Of a stretch of 64,000 bases of DNA, positions 55,802 to 64,000 are shown one piece after another. The translations under genes were made by a program, and so were the position numbers. Location of the stretch: the NCBI RefSeq assembly GCF_050122995.1, contig NZ_JBNLIA010000012.1, positions 128,447 through 192,446 on the forward strand, given 5' to 3'. This DNA is from Haloparvum alkalitolerans. GTDB lineage: Archaea; Halobacteriota; Halobacteria; Halobacteriales; Haloferacaceae. Under the pieces are notes generated by a model. It was not told the origin of the DNA and ran no database searches. It saw only the letters and a list, made by a program, of their open reading frames with translations. Positions within the stretch are counted from its first letter, which is position 1. Every line of letters starts with the position of its first letter.

Positions 55802-56703
55802 GTCCCATCCCGATCGTCGTCCGCGCCGGCGTCACGGCCGCGGGTCGCTCCGTCGCCACGGTCGTCCGCGACGCCATCACGGTCCGCCGCGTCCGTCGTC
55901 GCGACCCCGTTCCGATCGCCACGCTCCAGCGCCGCGACGAGCGTGACGAGGTTCTCGACCGCCTCGTCGGCCAGTTCCCGTCCCTTCGCGGCCGTGGCGC
56001 TCGTGGGGTCGCCCAGGTTCCCGGTGTCGGTCAGCGCCGCCATGTCGGTCGCGGTGAGCGCCCACCCCACGCGGTTGTCGCCGAGCGCGTCGTAGTCGGT
56101 GAGCGGGAGGCTCTCCGCCGGCGGGTCGACCGCCTCGGCCTCGTCCATGCGGACGAGGTCGGGGAACAGCTCCAGCATCAGGCTCGTCTCGAACTCGGAG
56201 GCGTGGAACGTGACGCTGCTGTCGCGGACGCGCGCCGCCGCGTCGGAGAAGACGTCGATCAGGGGGACGTGGAACGCCGCGAGGTCGAACTCCGTCCGGA
56301 GGTCCCGCACGACGACCTCGAGTTCGGGGTCCTGTGCGAGGTAGTGGCCGTTCAACAGGAGGACGTTGTCGATCCCCCACTCGGCCGCGGAGCCGGCCAC
56401 GTCGCGGACGTAGCGCCGGAACGTCTCGCTCTCGACGGTGAACGTTCCCGGCTTGAAGGTGTGGTGCTCGCTGACGCCGTAGGGGACGGCGGGCGCGAGC
56501 AGCGCGGGCACCTCCTCGGCGACGCGTTCTCCGATGGCCTCGGGCATCAGCGTGTCCACGCCGAGCGGCATGTGGTGGCCGTGCTGTTCGGTCGCGCCGA
56601 CCGGCAACAGGAGCGTCGACGTCTCCGCGGTCGCCGCCTCCACGTCGCGCCAGGTCATGCGCTCCAGCCGGAACTCGTCCAGGCCAGCCTCGGACTCGGT
56701 CAT
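55798..56703 (-). CDS. Creatininase-family amidohydrolase
   Basis: 301-aa enzyme of the creatininase/ArfB family. Metal ligands are in GATEQHGHHMPLGVD (Glu39, His41, Asp50), then LLNGHYLAQD and HASEFETS. Haloarchaeal members may act in formamide hydrolysis for deazaflavin/riboflavin synthesis (ArfB) or on creatinine; which cannot be told. The C-terminal 50 residues are a low-complexity acidic tail of Asp/Arg/Gly. The frame is open into the family 2 repeat; the start at 56703 is chosen as the first after the repeat. Confidence 0.82.
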   Translation of the reverse strand: MTESEAGLDEFRLERMTWRDVEAATAETSTLLLPVGATEQHGHHMPLGVDTLMPEAIGERVAEEVPALLAPAVPYGVSEHHTFKPGTFTVESETFRRYVRDVAGSAAEWGIDNVLLLNGHYLAQDPELEVVVRDLRTEFDLAAFHVPLIDVFSDAAARVRDSSVTFHASEFETSLMLELFPDLVRMDEAEAVDPPAESLPLTDYDALGDNRVGWALTATDMAALTDTGNLGDPTSATAAKGRELADEAVENLVTLVAALERGDRNGVATTDAADRDGVADDRGDGATRGRDAGADDDRDGT

Positions 56704-56779
56704 GTCCCCCGATGCGGTCGCCCGGAGGTAAGCGGTTTCGGCACGGGACACGGCCGCGAACCGATTTTTGAACCTCGGA

Positions 56780-56908
56780 ATGCGGTGCTGATGCGGTCGC
56801 GGTGCGGTGCTGATGCGGTCGCGGTGCGGTGCTGATGCGGTCGCGGTGCGGTGCTGATGCGGTCGCGGTGCGGTGCTGATGCGGTCGCGGTGCGGTGCTG
56901 ATGCGGTC
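56780..56908 (-). repeat. 22-bp tandem repeat linked to family 2 copy 4
   Basis: Six units of the 22-base GCGGTGCGGTGCTGATGCGG-TC repeat (reverse complement shares the CACCGCACCGC core), adjoining P3 of copy 4 on its distal side, as in the other copies. Confidence 0.8.
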
Positions 56909-56921
56909 GCCTTGAGGTCGT

Positions 56922-57048
56922 GGTACCGCGGCGGCGCGAGGGCGCGAAGCGCCCGGAGCGCCGACCGCGGCCCTTTTTGATCGACATTTTTCAAGGACGG
57001 GTGAGCGCGGCGCCTGCGCCGGCGCGACCCGACGCAGAAAAAGGTCGG
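56922..57048 (-). repeat. Family 2 structured 3' element, copy 4
   Basis: Begins one base after the DP2 stop on the minus strand. P1 is CCGAC/GTCGG around a T5 loop (57029-57048), P2 is near-perfect with one C-C mismatch (about 57003-57023), and P3 is 56926-56970 with a TTC loop instead of TGC and a TCC internal loop; all three P3 stem segments pair perfectly. Confidence 0.8.
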
Positions 57049-57049
57049 T

Positions 57050-60000
57050 TTACATGAAGTCAGCAATCCCGCTCTGCTTGTTGGTGTCGTCCTCGAAGAC
57101 GGACTCCAGCGATTTCTCCAGCACGTAGAGCCGCTGTTTCGTGTAGTCGCGGCAGCCGTACCGTTCGGCGACCTCGATGGCGGTGTCCATGTACTTGTTG
57201 ACGGAGCCCTCGTGGACGGTGAGGTTGACGCGGCCGCCGCACTCGCGGCAGTCGCCCGACAGGGGCATCCGGCGGTACTTCTCGCCGCAGTCCAGACACC
57301 GCGTCTCCTGTCGCGAGAAGGCCCGGAGGTTCCCGATCAGGTCCGGGAGGAAGTGGTACTCGATGACGCGCTCGGCCACGTCGGTCTCGTCGACCGCGCG
57401 GAGCTTCCGGGACAGCTCCAGCTGGGCGTCCATCTTGTCCATCATCGAGCCGAGGGTCTTGTACGCCGAGAGGTCCGGCCCCATCGCGATGTCCGTCGTG
57501 TCGTGGCTGTGCTCGAAGCCGCGGTACTCGTCGTCGGTGCCGAGGGTGTCCTCGCCGAGCTTGATCAGGTCCTCGACGCTCTCGGGGTCGGCCATCTCGA
57601 CGGTCGCCTCGTAGAACTCGCGGGGGTACTGCCGGACGATGTCCATGTTGTGCGCCTCGTCGTCGATCTCCGCGGGGTCGATCCGCGAGGACATCACCAG
57701 CGGCGCGTCCATCCGGCCGCCGCGTTTGTCGGGGAGGAACTCCTTCGAGAAGTTCAGCAGACCGTCCATCAGGAGCATGACGCAGTCCTCGTCGCCGTCG
57801 CATTGCTTAACTGACATGTCGTTTGCGACAAGCGAGTGCGTCTCCGCGACCGTGAGACAATAGACGTGGTCGGCGTCGCTTTCGACGGTTCGGATGTCGT
57901 CGATCTCCTCAAGCAGGTACTCTCCAGACCCGCCGTCGAACACGCGACGACTCCGTGGTTCGATCTCCGTAGTGCGCCTCTGCAGACGATCCTGCTTCCG
58001 GGTCATGTGAACGTTCACGAGTTCGGAGAACCAAACGGCGTCCTCCGAGGAGATCCCGATGACGTAGCTCTGTGCCGTCAGAGAATCGTAGTCCTCCTCG
58101 TAGAACTCGGGGAATTTCACGTGTAGCGGCACGCGCGTCGGCCGCTCGACGGTCGCCTTTATTCCGAGGGCGGAGAGGAGTGCGAGCACGTCCTCCTTGA
58201 GTTCGGCGCTGACAGTCGTCGCCTGAACGAGAAGCGAGTCGGCATCGACGTTTCCGTCGCCGCTGACGTACCCACCGAGATACGCCGCGATCACCTCTTC
58301 GGACGCGTCGAATATCGGTGCCGGAACGCGTTTCGTGTGCGCGTCGTTCCCCGCGTTCAGAACCGTGTCGAAGAATATCCGGAGAAGACGCCCAGAAACC
58401 GTCACCTTCGCGTGGTTCTCCTCGTACGGTTCGACCCCGAACTCGTCACGAAGGGTCCGCAGGAAGAACTGGCGTGCCTCCTCTTCGGTCCCGCAGATCG
58501 TCGTCTGATGGATCGTTCCCTCCGGGGTCTCCTGTTCCCGGGCAAAGCCCTCCGCCGCGTAGTATCCGAGGAGCGTCGCGACTCGCTCGTCGAGTTCGAC
58601 GAACCGATCGATCTCGGTCCGGTCGCGCTTCACTCCGAGCGTCACGTCCTCTGGCACGAACGCCAGCAGGTCGTCCACGGACGAGAAGCATTGTTCGAGG
58701 TACGACACCGGGAAGCTGCCGCGGTAGAGGTAGTTGCTCAGCGTCTTCTTGTTCGTCCCGAAGACCTCCGTCATGCTCTGCAGCGGGTAGAACTGTCCCT
58801 CCCAGTCGTCCGCGAACGTTCCCTCAAACAGGTCGTAGAGACAGTCCTTCTCCATCCCCTTCACCATGAGGCGGTCGTTCGCGATCTCCTCGGTCTCGAT
58901 GAACTCTTCGAGCAGATCGAACCGCTTTGTAGACTCCGTCCGTCCGTCCCGGTCGACCGAGCTGGGCGTGACGAGCCGGTCGGTCGCGTCGAGTTCTCGC
59001 GCCTCCTTCCCGACGAGTTCGTCGGCTTCGCCCTCGTACACGTGGACCTCGTGGTCCGGTGTGAGTTTCAGTTCACGGCCCGATCGCGTGCGAATACGGA
59101 TCAGGTGGTCAGGTGCGGGATGCTTACTCACGGCCTCGACCCGCTGCATCTCCTGTTCTCCGTTAGCGCTCATCGACGGGACACGAACCTCGGACTCGAC
59201 GCCGTCGAGCCTCCCGACGACAGTTCCGAAGTCGTCCTCTTCGACCTCGGAACGCTCGAGATAGCGCTCGACGAAGTCGGCGATCTCCGCGTGGTGTGAC
59301 GTTCCGGACTTGTCCTCGTACCACACCTTCGTCTCGGGGTGGAAGCAGTTCCGGCGCTTCGCCGCGTGGAAGTACGGGTGAGCATAACCCACCGCCGCCG
59401 AGGTGAACCCCACGACGCGGCCGACGGTCGCGGCGCTGGTGTGGGGGGCCATCCCGAAGACGAGTTCGCCGACGAGCTCGTCGCGCTCGTTGACGTTGTA
59501 GAAGGCCGGCAGGTCGTAGAACTGCTCCAGCAGGTCGTCGACGAAGTCCGCGGTCTTGAGCATGTGCTCGGCCGCGCCGTCCGAGAGGACGATGTCCTGC
59601 ACCTTCAGCTCGACCAGCTGGTCGTCGTGGCGCAGGGGTTCGCCGTCGATGTCCGTCTCGTACCCCAGCTCTCGGAAGTGGTCCGCGGTCACGTCGAGCT
59701 CCGCGGGGCGGACGGACGTGACCGGGAGGTCCGTCATGTCGTAGCGGACGGTGCCGTCCTTGAACGACGTGACGCCGTTCTTCGCGCGGAGGACGCCCTT
59801 CTCGATGGCCTCGGGGGTCTTGTTCGTCGAGGTGAGCCCCTTCACCCCCTTCAGGATCTCGAAGGCGGACTCGCGCTCGCCGACCGACTCTAGCGCGTCG
59901 CGATAGGCGGCGTGCACGTCGATCTCGCGGCGGTCCGCAGCCGTGACCTCCCACTCGCAGCGCGGGCAGACGACACGGCCGGCCTCGTCGGGCTCGCACT

Positions 60001-62179
60001 CGGTGCCGCACTGGCCGCACTCGTAGTGCGGTTCGGTGTGGGTCCCGCAGTCCGGACAGGCGTTGCGGTAAGTGTGGCTCTCGCAGTCGGGACAGACCCG
60101 ATCCGCGACCTCGACGTTCAACACGCCGCGGCGACCCTGGTCGTCCATCTGTCGGGACGCCTCGGCTACGTCGCGCTGCGTCCCGCCGGCCTCGCCGATG
60201 GGGAACAGGGTGTGAACCGCGGGGGAGAGGTCGCGGCTCTCGGACTTCTCCGGGCGACCCATCCGGTTCCCGATCCGGGTCGGCGCGCGCTCCCGGATCT
60301 CGAAGGGCGCGACCTCGTTGACGGCCTTCGTCGCGTTCTCGCCGTCGGCCCAGTTCAGGGCGGCCTCGGAGAGGTCCGACTCGTCCCACTCCTTCCGGAG
60401 CCCGTCGCCGAGCCCGAGCGAGTGCGCGAGCGGGCGCCACTCGGGGATCCGCAGGGAGTCCGGCGTCTCGGTGTGCGTGACGAGCAGGCGCTCAAGCGCC
60501 GCGCGCGTGGTGTCCGTGTGCTCGATGGCGAGGACGCCCTCGACCACGTCGCCGTCCGCGACCGCCTCCGCGAGCGTCAGGAACGACGCGACGCTCACGT
60601 CGTGCCAGAGGTAGGTGTAGTCGGGGTGGAGCGGGCAGTCGTACTCGCGCGCCCACTCGAACGCCTCCTCGACGGAGGGGTGCTCCAGGTCCACGCGGGG
60701 GTCGTCACGGAGCGCCTGCACGTCCGCGCCCGCCGCCTCGAAATCCTGTACCCACCACTCGAAGACGTAGGAGGCGGGCGCGAGCGGGTGGTTGTTCTCG
60801 ACGAACTCGCCGTAGTTGACGAGGTACTCGCCGAGGTCGAGGATCTTCTCGACGCCGTTCCTGACCGCCAGCGCCTCCTCGGGGTCGTCGATGTGGCGCA
60901 CCTCGCCGTTGGCGAGTTTCACGGTCGGGCCCTCGATGGAGTCGACCGGGACGACGCCCGCGGCCTTCCCCGGGCGCTCGGTCTTGATCTGCGTCCCGGT
61001 CGCGAGGAAGTCGTCCACGAGGTGCATCGTCGCGGGGTGGACGCCCGCGGTCGCGAACCCGTGGTTGCGCGCGCGGCCGTATCGGAGCCGGAACCCGCCC
61101 GACTCCGAAGGGTGCGAGAACACCGGCCGTCCCGCGATCAGGTCGCGCAGGTACTTCGTGGCGGGCTCGACGCGCTCCGGGCCGGCGGGTTCGTTCCCTT
61201 CCGGTTCGTCTTCGGACCCGGCCTCGTCAGCGACGGTCTCGCCCGCGCCGTCCGCGTCGGCGGCCGCAGACCCTTCCGAGTCCTCGGCCTCTCCCTCGGC
61301 CTCCGCCCCGTCGCTTTCGGTCTCGTCGCCGCCGTCCTTCCCGATGGTGCCGTCGATGAGGTCCTGCAGCCACGGCCAGTCGATCTCGTCGAGCTCGCGG
61401 GTGTAACGCTGGATCTTCGGGGCCTTCAGCGCGATCCCCTCGGCCAGAACCAGACACATCCCGCCGCGGGCGGAGTTGGTGTCGACGCGTTCGAGGTCGC
61501 GGAAGCCGGACACCTCCTCGTCGCCGGTCGCTTCGCCGTCCAGCATGATCGGCATGTGCTCGGCGATGAACTTCGTCTCCTTGTCCTTCGGCGTGTACTG
61601 CAGGCCGGTCTCCTTGTCGTACAGCGCGACCTCCTCGGCGTAGCGCTCGACCTCCTCGGACCGAGCCTTGTACTCGTCGATACCCAGCAGCGCGCGGGCG
61701 TAGTCGCCGACGAGCACGGACAGCGCCTGTGCGGTCCCGCCCGCCGAGCGGATCGGGCCGGCGTAGTAGACGTTGATGAACTCCGTGCCGTCGTCGTTCT
61801 CCAGCAGCTCGACGCGGTCGATCCCCTCGATGGGTGCCGCGACGACCCCTTCGGTCAGCAGCGCGACCGCGGTCCGGACCGCGCCCTCGACCTTGCCCGC
61901 GCGAGAGTCGTAGTCGCCGACGGTCCCCTCGACGAAGTCCGTCACCAGCTCCAGGGCCGCCTCCTCGCGGGACATCTGCCCCTCCAGCTCGCGGACGCGC
62001 TCCGCGACGCCGTCGATGCCGAGGATGTTCTCGACGCGGTCCGCCATGTCCCGGGCGACCGGGATCTCGATTTCGGCCTCCGGGTCCTTCCCCTGCGCCT
62101 TCGCGGCCTCGGCCACCTCGAACGCCTCGTCCAGCCGGTCCTCGATCCGCGCGAAGTAGCGCTCGTCGTCGGGCCGCAC
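57050..62179 (-). CDS. polC: DNA polymerase D large subunit DP2, with intein
   Basis: 1,709-aa precursor of the catalytic subunit of archaeal replicative polymerase D; 1,194 aa after splicing. The N-extein (1-944) has the DP2 start MRPDDERYFARIEDRL (GTG at 62179), an acidic halophile insert at about 270-320, and zinc clusters CPDC...CPDCG...CGQCG...CPRC. The intein (945-1459) splits the catalytic NCDGDED motif between N and C. The C-extein (1460-1709) has CDGDEDCVML and a CLDCG...CRECGG zinc finger. The small subunit DP1 is not in the window. A PPC-domain gene lies 33 bases upstream on the same strand. Confidence 0.96.
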   Translation of the reverse strand: MRPDDERYFARIEDRLDEAFEVAEAAKAQGKDPEAEIEIPVARDMADRVENILGIDGVAERVRELEGQMSREEAALELVTDFVEGTVGDYDSRAGKVEGAVRTAVALLTEGVVAAPIEGIDRVELLENDDGTEFINVYYAGPIRSAGGTAQALSVLVGDYARALLGIDEYKARSEEVERYAEEVALYDKETGLQYTPKDKETKFIAEHMPIMLDGEATGDEEVSGFRDLERVDTNSARGGMCLVLAEGIALKAPKIQRYTRELDEIDWPWLQDLIDGTIGKDGGDETESDGAEAEGEAEDSEGSAAADADGAGETVADEAGSEDEPEGNEPAGPERVEPATKYLRDLIAGRPVFSHPSESGGFRLRYGRARNHGFATAGVHPATMHLVDDFLATGTQIKTERPGKAAGVVPVDSIEGPTVKLANGEVRHIDDPEEALAVRNGVEKILDLGEYLVNYGEFVENNHPLAPASYVFEWWVQDFEAAGADVQALRDDPRVDLEHPSVEEAFEWAREYDCPLHPDYTYLWHDVSVASFLTLAEAVADGDVVEGVLAIEHTDTTRAALERLLVTHTETPDSLRIPEWRPLAHSLGLGDGLRKEWDESDLSEAALNWADGENATKAVNEVAPFEIRERAPTRIGNRMGRPEKSESRDLSPAVHTLFPIGEAGGTQRDVAEASRQMDDQGRRGVLNVEVADRVCPDCESHTYRNACPDCGTHTEPHYECGQCGTECEPDEAGRVVCPRCEWEVTAADRREIDVHAAYRDALESVGERESAFEILKGVKGLTSTNKTPEAIEKGVLRAKNGVTSFKDGTVRYDMTDLPVTSVRPAELDVTADHFRELGYETDIDGEPLRHDDQLVELKVQDIVLSDGAAEHMLKTADFVDDLLEQFYDLPAFYNVNERDELVGELVFGMAPHTSAATVGRVVGFTSAAVGYAHPYFHAAKRRNCFHPETKVWYEDKSGTSHHAEIADFVERYLERSEVEEDDFGTVVGRLDGVESEVRVPSMSANGEQEMQRVEAVSKHPAPDHLIRIRTRSGRELKLTPDHEVHVYEGEADELVGKEARELDATDRLVTPSSVDRDGRTESTKRFDLLEEFIETEEIANDRLMVKGMEKDCLYDLFEGTFADDWEGQFYPLQSMTEVFGTNKKTLSNYLYRGSFPVSYLEQCFSSVDDLLAFVPEDVTLGVKRDRTEIDRFVELDERVATLLGYYAAEGFAREQETPEGTIHQTTICGTEEEARQFFLRTLRDEFGVEPYEENHAKVTVSGRLLRIFFDTVLNAGNDAHTKRVPAPIFDASEEVIAAYLGGYVSGDGNVDADSLLVQATTVSAELKEDVLALLSALGIKATVERPTRVPLHVKFPEFYEEDYDSLTAQSYVIGISSEDAVWFSELVNVHMTRKQDRLQRRTTEIEPRSRRVFDGGSGEYLLEEIDDIRTVESDADHVYCLTVAETHSLVANDMSVKQCDGDEDCVMLLMDGLLNFSKEFLPDKRGGRMDAPLVMSSRIDPAEIDDEAHNMDIVRQYPREFYEATVEMADPESVEDLIKLGEDTLGTDDEYRGFEHSHDTTDIAMGPDLSAYKTLGSMMDKMDAQLELSRKLRAVDETDVAERVIEYHFLPDLIGNLRAFSRQETRCLDCGEKYRRMPLSGDCRECGGRVNLTVHEGSVNKYMDTAIEVAERYGCRDYTKQRLYVLEKSLESVFEDDTNKQSGIADFM
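57803..59347 (-). other. Intein in DP2 (LAGLIDADG homing endonuclease type)
   Basis: 515 codons in frame within polC. The first residue is Cys (CFHPETKVWYED); the block B region has APDHLIRIRTRSGRELKLTPDHE with TxxH-like PDHE; two dodecapeptide motifs, LLGYYAAEG and YLGGYVSGDG, have their acidic residues, so the endonuclease may be active. The last residue is Gln (SVKQ) followed by Cys+1, in place of the usual Asn; splicing inteins ending in Gln are known for Pyrococcus PolII. The penultimate residue is Lys, not His. Base composition is less GC-rich than the exteins, which fits recent transfer. Confidence 0.92.
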
Positions 62180-62212
62180 GTCACCGCACCCCCCGCCACG
62201 CGCCCGCGGGCA

Positions 62213-62632
62213 TCACAGCCAGAGGTCCAGGTCGGTCGCCTCGTCGTGCGCCCGCTCCAGCGGCTCCTCGAACGCGCGCAGGTACACCTCGCCCGCCCAC
62301 ACGGTCGCGGAGTCGAGGTGGCCCGCGAGCGCCTGCCCGCTCGGCCGCGAGAGCACGGCGTGCGTGTGCGCGAACGTCTCCCCCTCCAGCAGCGAGACGT
62401 TCCCGACGCAGGCGGCTACCTCCAGCGGCTCGTCGAACGTCACCGACTGGTACTCCGTCTCCTTCTGGTCGTAGAACCAGACGTCCGCGTCCTGCACCGC
62501 GCCCATCGCCGTGAACCAGCCCGCCTCGACGTCCTCCGCGCGGGCCAGCGACTCGATCTCCTCGCGCCAGTCGGCGCCCGTCTCCAGTCGAGCGACGTAC
62601 TCCGCGCTCGACTCGACCTCCCGATAGTTCAT
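62213..62632 (-). CDS. PPC (DUF296) domain protein
   Basis: 139-aa single PPC-domain protein. Conserved parts: VARLETGADWREEIESLA, GWFTAMGAVQDADVWFYD, GETFAHTHAVLSRP (the His-rich metal site) and AGHLDSATVWAGEVYL. In archaea the domain stands alone, in plants it is fused to AT-hooks; its function here is unknown and DNA binding is not shown by the sequence. It probably starts a transcript with polC. The start at 62632 is MNYREVESS. Confidence 0.85.
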   Translation of the reverse strand: MNYREVESSAEYVARLETGADWREEIESLARAEDVEAGWFTAMGAVQDADVWFYDQKETEYQSVTFDEPLEVAACVGNVSLLEGETFAHTHAVLSRPSGQALAGHLDSATVWAGEVYLRAFEEPLERAHDEATDLDLWL

Positions 62633-62953
62633 GGAGTCGAGTGACGCGCCGCGAGCAAAAAGCGTTCCCCGTCCGCCGCACCTCGCCCTCGGACGTGACT
62701 CGATGGCGCATTTCTGTATCGCGCTATCTGATTTATCGGGGCGTCGGCATCGGCCACGGTCGAACACGACGCCCCGGACGAAATCCGCGTTACAACCGTT
62801 CGAGACGGCGATCTACGCCGTTTCCGGAGGCGGGACTGTCGCACGCACGGATGGCACTCAGTCGTGTGCCTCCGAGTGCCTCGGTCGTGCTGTCGGGAAC
62901 GGCTCGAACAGCGCGGCCGCTCCGGAGGTGAGAAAAACGGGAAGAAGACGGCC
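62633..62953. other. Intergenic region before the second NifU-like gene
   Basis: About 320 bases without a supported gene. It contains an AT-richer patch (about 62710-62745, CGCATTTCTGTATCGCG and CTGATTTATCGGG) that probably holds the promoter of the PPC/polC transcript. Nothing else was seen. Confidence 0.4.
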
Positions 62954-63331
62954 TCAGAACGGGGCCTGCGGGCCTTCGTCGTCCTCGCCGTCGGACTCGC
63001 CGGGGAACGAGGGACTCATGCCGCTGTCACCGCTGCTGGTGCCGCCGAGGTCGCCGTCCGCGCCGGCGCTCATGCCCGTGTCGGCGTGGACCGTGTCGAT
63101 CTCCGGGATCTCCTTGACCATCCGGGACTTGATCGCCTGGATCGTCATCGGCGAGATGCCGCAGCCGGAACAGGCGCCGCCGAGCTGGATGTGGACCTCG
63201 CCCGCCTCGCGGTCGAGGTGGCTGATGGCCGCGTCGCCGCCGTGCATCTGGATCTGGGGGAAGTTGCGCCGCAGGAAGTTCGTGATGCGGTCGCGCAGGT
63301 CGTCCTCCGCGTTCGCGGGTTCCGTGCTCAT
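62954..63331 (-). CDS. NifU C-terminal-domain protein (Fe-S scaffold), copy 2
   Basis: 125-aa NifU-like protein with Cys54 and Cys57 in QLGGACSGCGISPMT. It has an extra C-terminal tail of about 40 residues rich in Gly, Ser and Asp that the first copy (44,986) lacks in this form. Fe-S scaffold or carrier function follows from the family. Confidence 0.88.
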   Translation of the reverse strand: MSTEPANAEDDLRDRITNFLRRNFPQIQMHGGDAAISHLDREAGEVHIQLGGACSGCGISPMTIQAIKSRMVKEIPEIDTVHADTGMSAGADGDLGGTSSGDSGMSPSFPGESDGEDDEGPQAPF

Positions 63332-63403
63332 ACGCGTGCTTGGCAGTGTGGCGGCTTATGCCTTTGGTTCAGGTGTGCGCCGCGCGGACGAGAACCCGCC
63401 ACG

Positions 63404-63724
63404 TCAGGGCTTCTCGACGCCCAGAACCCGGTGGAGCTCCTCCTCGATGGTCTCGACGTACACCTCGAGCGTCTCCTCGAACTTCTCGTCGTCGACCAGC
63501 ACGCCGGTGAGCCGCTCCCGCGGGTTCTCGGGGAGTTCGACCCGGAACTCCCCGTCCTCGTAGAACGGTTCCGACTCGTTGAGCACCATCTGGTCGATGC
63601 CGTGGATCAGTTCGGAGTCGTACCGCTCGTTCATCTGGTTGAAGGCGTTCTTGTACGCCCGCTGGAGTTCCTGGAAGTAGTGGACGTACTTGTCCTCGAA
63701 TTTCTCGGGATCGAAATCGGTCAT
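63404..63724 (-). CDS. DUF5783 family protein
   Basis: 106-aa helical soluble protein conserved in haloarchaea (FDPEKFEDKYVHYFQELQRA, NQMNERYDSELIHGIDQMVL). I recognise it as DUF5783 with moderate confidence. No catalytic motif. It lies 72 bases after the NifU-like start on the same strand. Confidence 0.75.
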   Translation of the reverse strand: MTDFDPEKFEDKYVHYFQELQRAYKNAFNQMNERYDSELIHGIDQMVLNESEPFYEDGEFRVELPENPRERLTGVLVDDEKFEETLEVYVETIEEELHRVLGVEKP

Positions 63725-63937
63725 GGCCGACGCTCCGCCGCGGCCGGCAAAAAGTCGGCCGGTACGCGTCTCGAACGCTCGGATCCGTGTACGGCTCGCA
63801 CGGCATAAACCTCTTAGCGCGATATGGAACGATTGGGTCTGGTCTCCCGTCGGCTCTTGAGTTGGTCTCGGAACCCTAACTGATAGCGATACTGAGTAGA
63901 GTACGGTAGTTGTGCTGTTTTTCTGTCAGATTATGCT

Positions 63938-64000
63938 TCCATAACTGCTGTTGAGCCTGCTGCTCTAGACAGCAACGTCTAGAAAGCCCCAGCCGGCTCG
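63938..64000 (-). repeat. Family 1 dispersed element, truncated at window edge
   Basis: Only module A is inside the window: the TGCTG/CAGCA hairpin with loop CTCTAGA (63957-63973), then a TCTAGAC/GTCTAGA pair and AAAGCCCCAGCCGGCTCG reaching the last base. Orientation matches copies 1-3, so a minus-strand gene is expected to end some hundreds of bases beyond the edge. The bases 63725-63937 hold only an AT-rich promoter-like stretch (63870-63940). Confidence 0.7.

Noticed and set aside
59912..62644. Long open frame opposite polC (about 910 codons)
   Set aside because: Antisense shadow of DP2; no recognisable domain and it crosses the PPC gene.

Overview
The window comes from a haloarchaeon, most like Halorubrum or a close relative (inference from content, not from a database search). 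The DNA is very GC-rich. Predicted proteins are strongly acidic, and many start with ATG or GTG only a few tens of bases after an archaeal TATA box. Diagnostic genes are archaeal: thermosome, DNA polymerase D large subunit, Hjc, SepF, ribosomal protein L10e, the KH protein Dim2/Pno1 and FAU-1. They sit beside genes haloarchaea took from bacteria, such as uvrA.

Layout. 1-4,511: serB and uvrA, convergent, around a dispersed repeat. 4,985-8,995: three tandem Dps genes, a small gene with a DtxR-type iron operator, a zinc-ribbon/acidic protein and a DUF5611 protein. 8,996-17,934: a structured 3' repeat element, FAU-1, a PrsW protease, thermosome, a KH protein, a secreted glycoprotein candidate and adenosylhomocysteinase. 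17,937-19,400: a solo TnpB insertion sequence. 19,571-31,869: ordinary core and hypothetical genes (Hjc, SWIM protein, SepF, threonine synthase, MTA/SAH deaminase, uracil phosphoribosyltransferase). 31,987-36,842: tRNA-Arg(GCG), a six-helix membrane protein overlapping a Nudix-like gene, a DUF309 protein and an antitoxin/PIN pair. 36,928-49,951: cupin, CstA, ArsA ATPase, CobW GTPase, a PGF-CTERM surface protein, NifU-like protein, L10e, a geranylgeranyl reductase-like enzyme and a PAS histidine kinase. 49,968-57,049: a two-domain KaiC-like ATPase in tandem with the kinase, YgfZ, ROK kinase, UspA, SDR and a creatininase-family enzyme. 57,050-64,000: DP2 with an intein, a PPC-domain protein, a second NifU-like protein and DUF5783.

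The strongest unexplained signals are two families of dispersed elements. Family 2 (four copies) begins 1-17 bases after a stop codon, always in the sense of that gene. It contains three hairpins whose stems are largely kept while loops and some paired bases change. Family 1 (three long copies, one relic, one cut by the right edge) also lies 3' of a gene in a fixed orientation. Both families carry locus-specific CACCGC-type tandem repeats. Other points of interest are two Dps paralogues without a ferroxidase centre beside an iron-type operator, an intein placed inside the catalytic NCDGDED motif of DNA polymerase D, and the membrane protein/Nudix pair.
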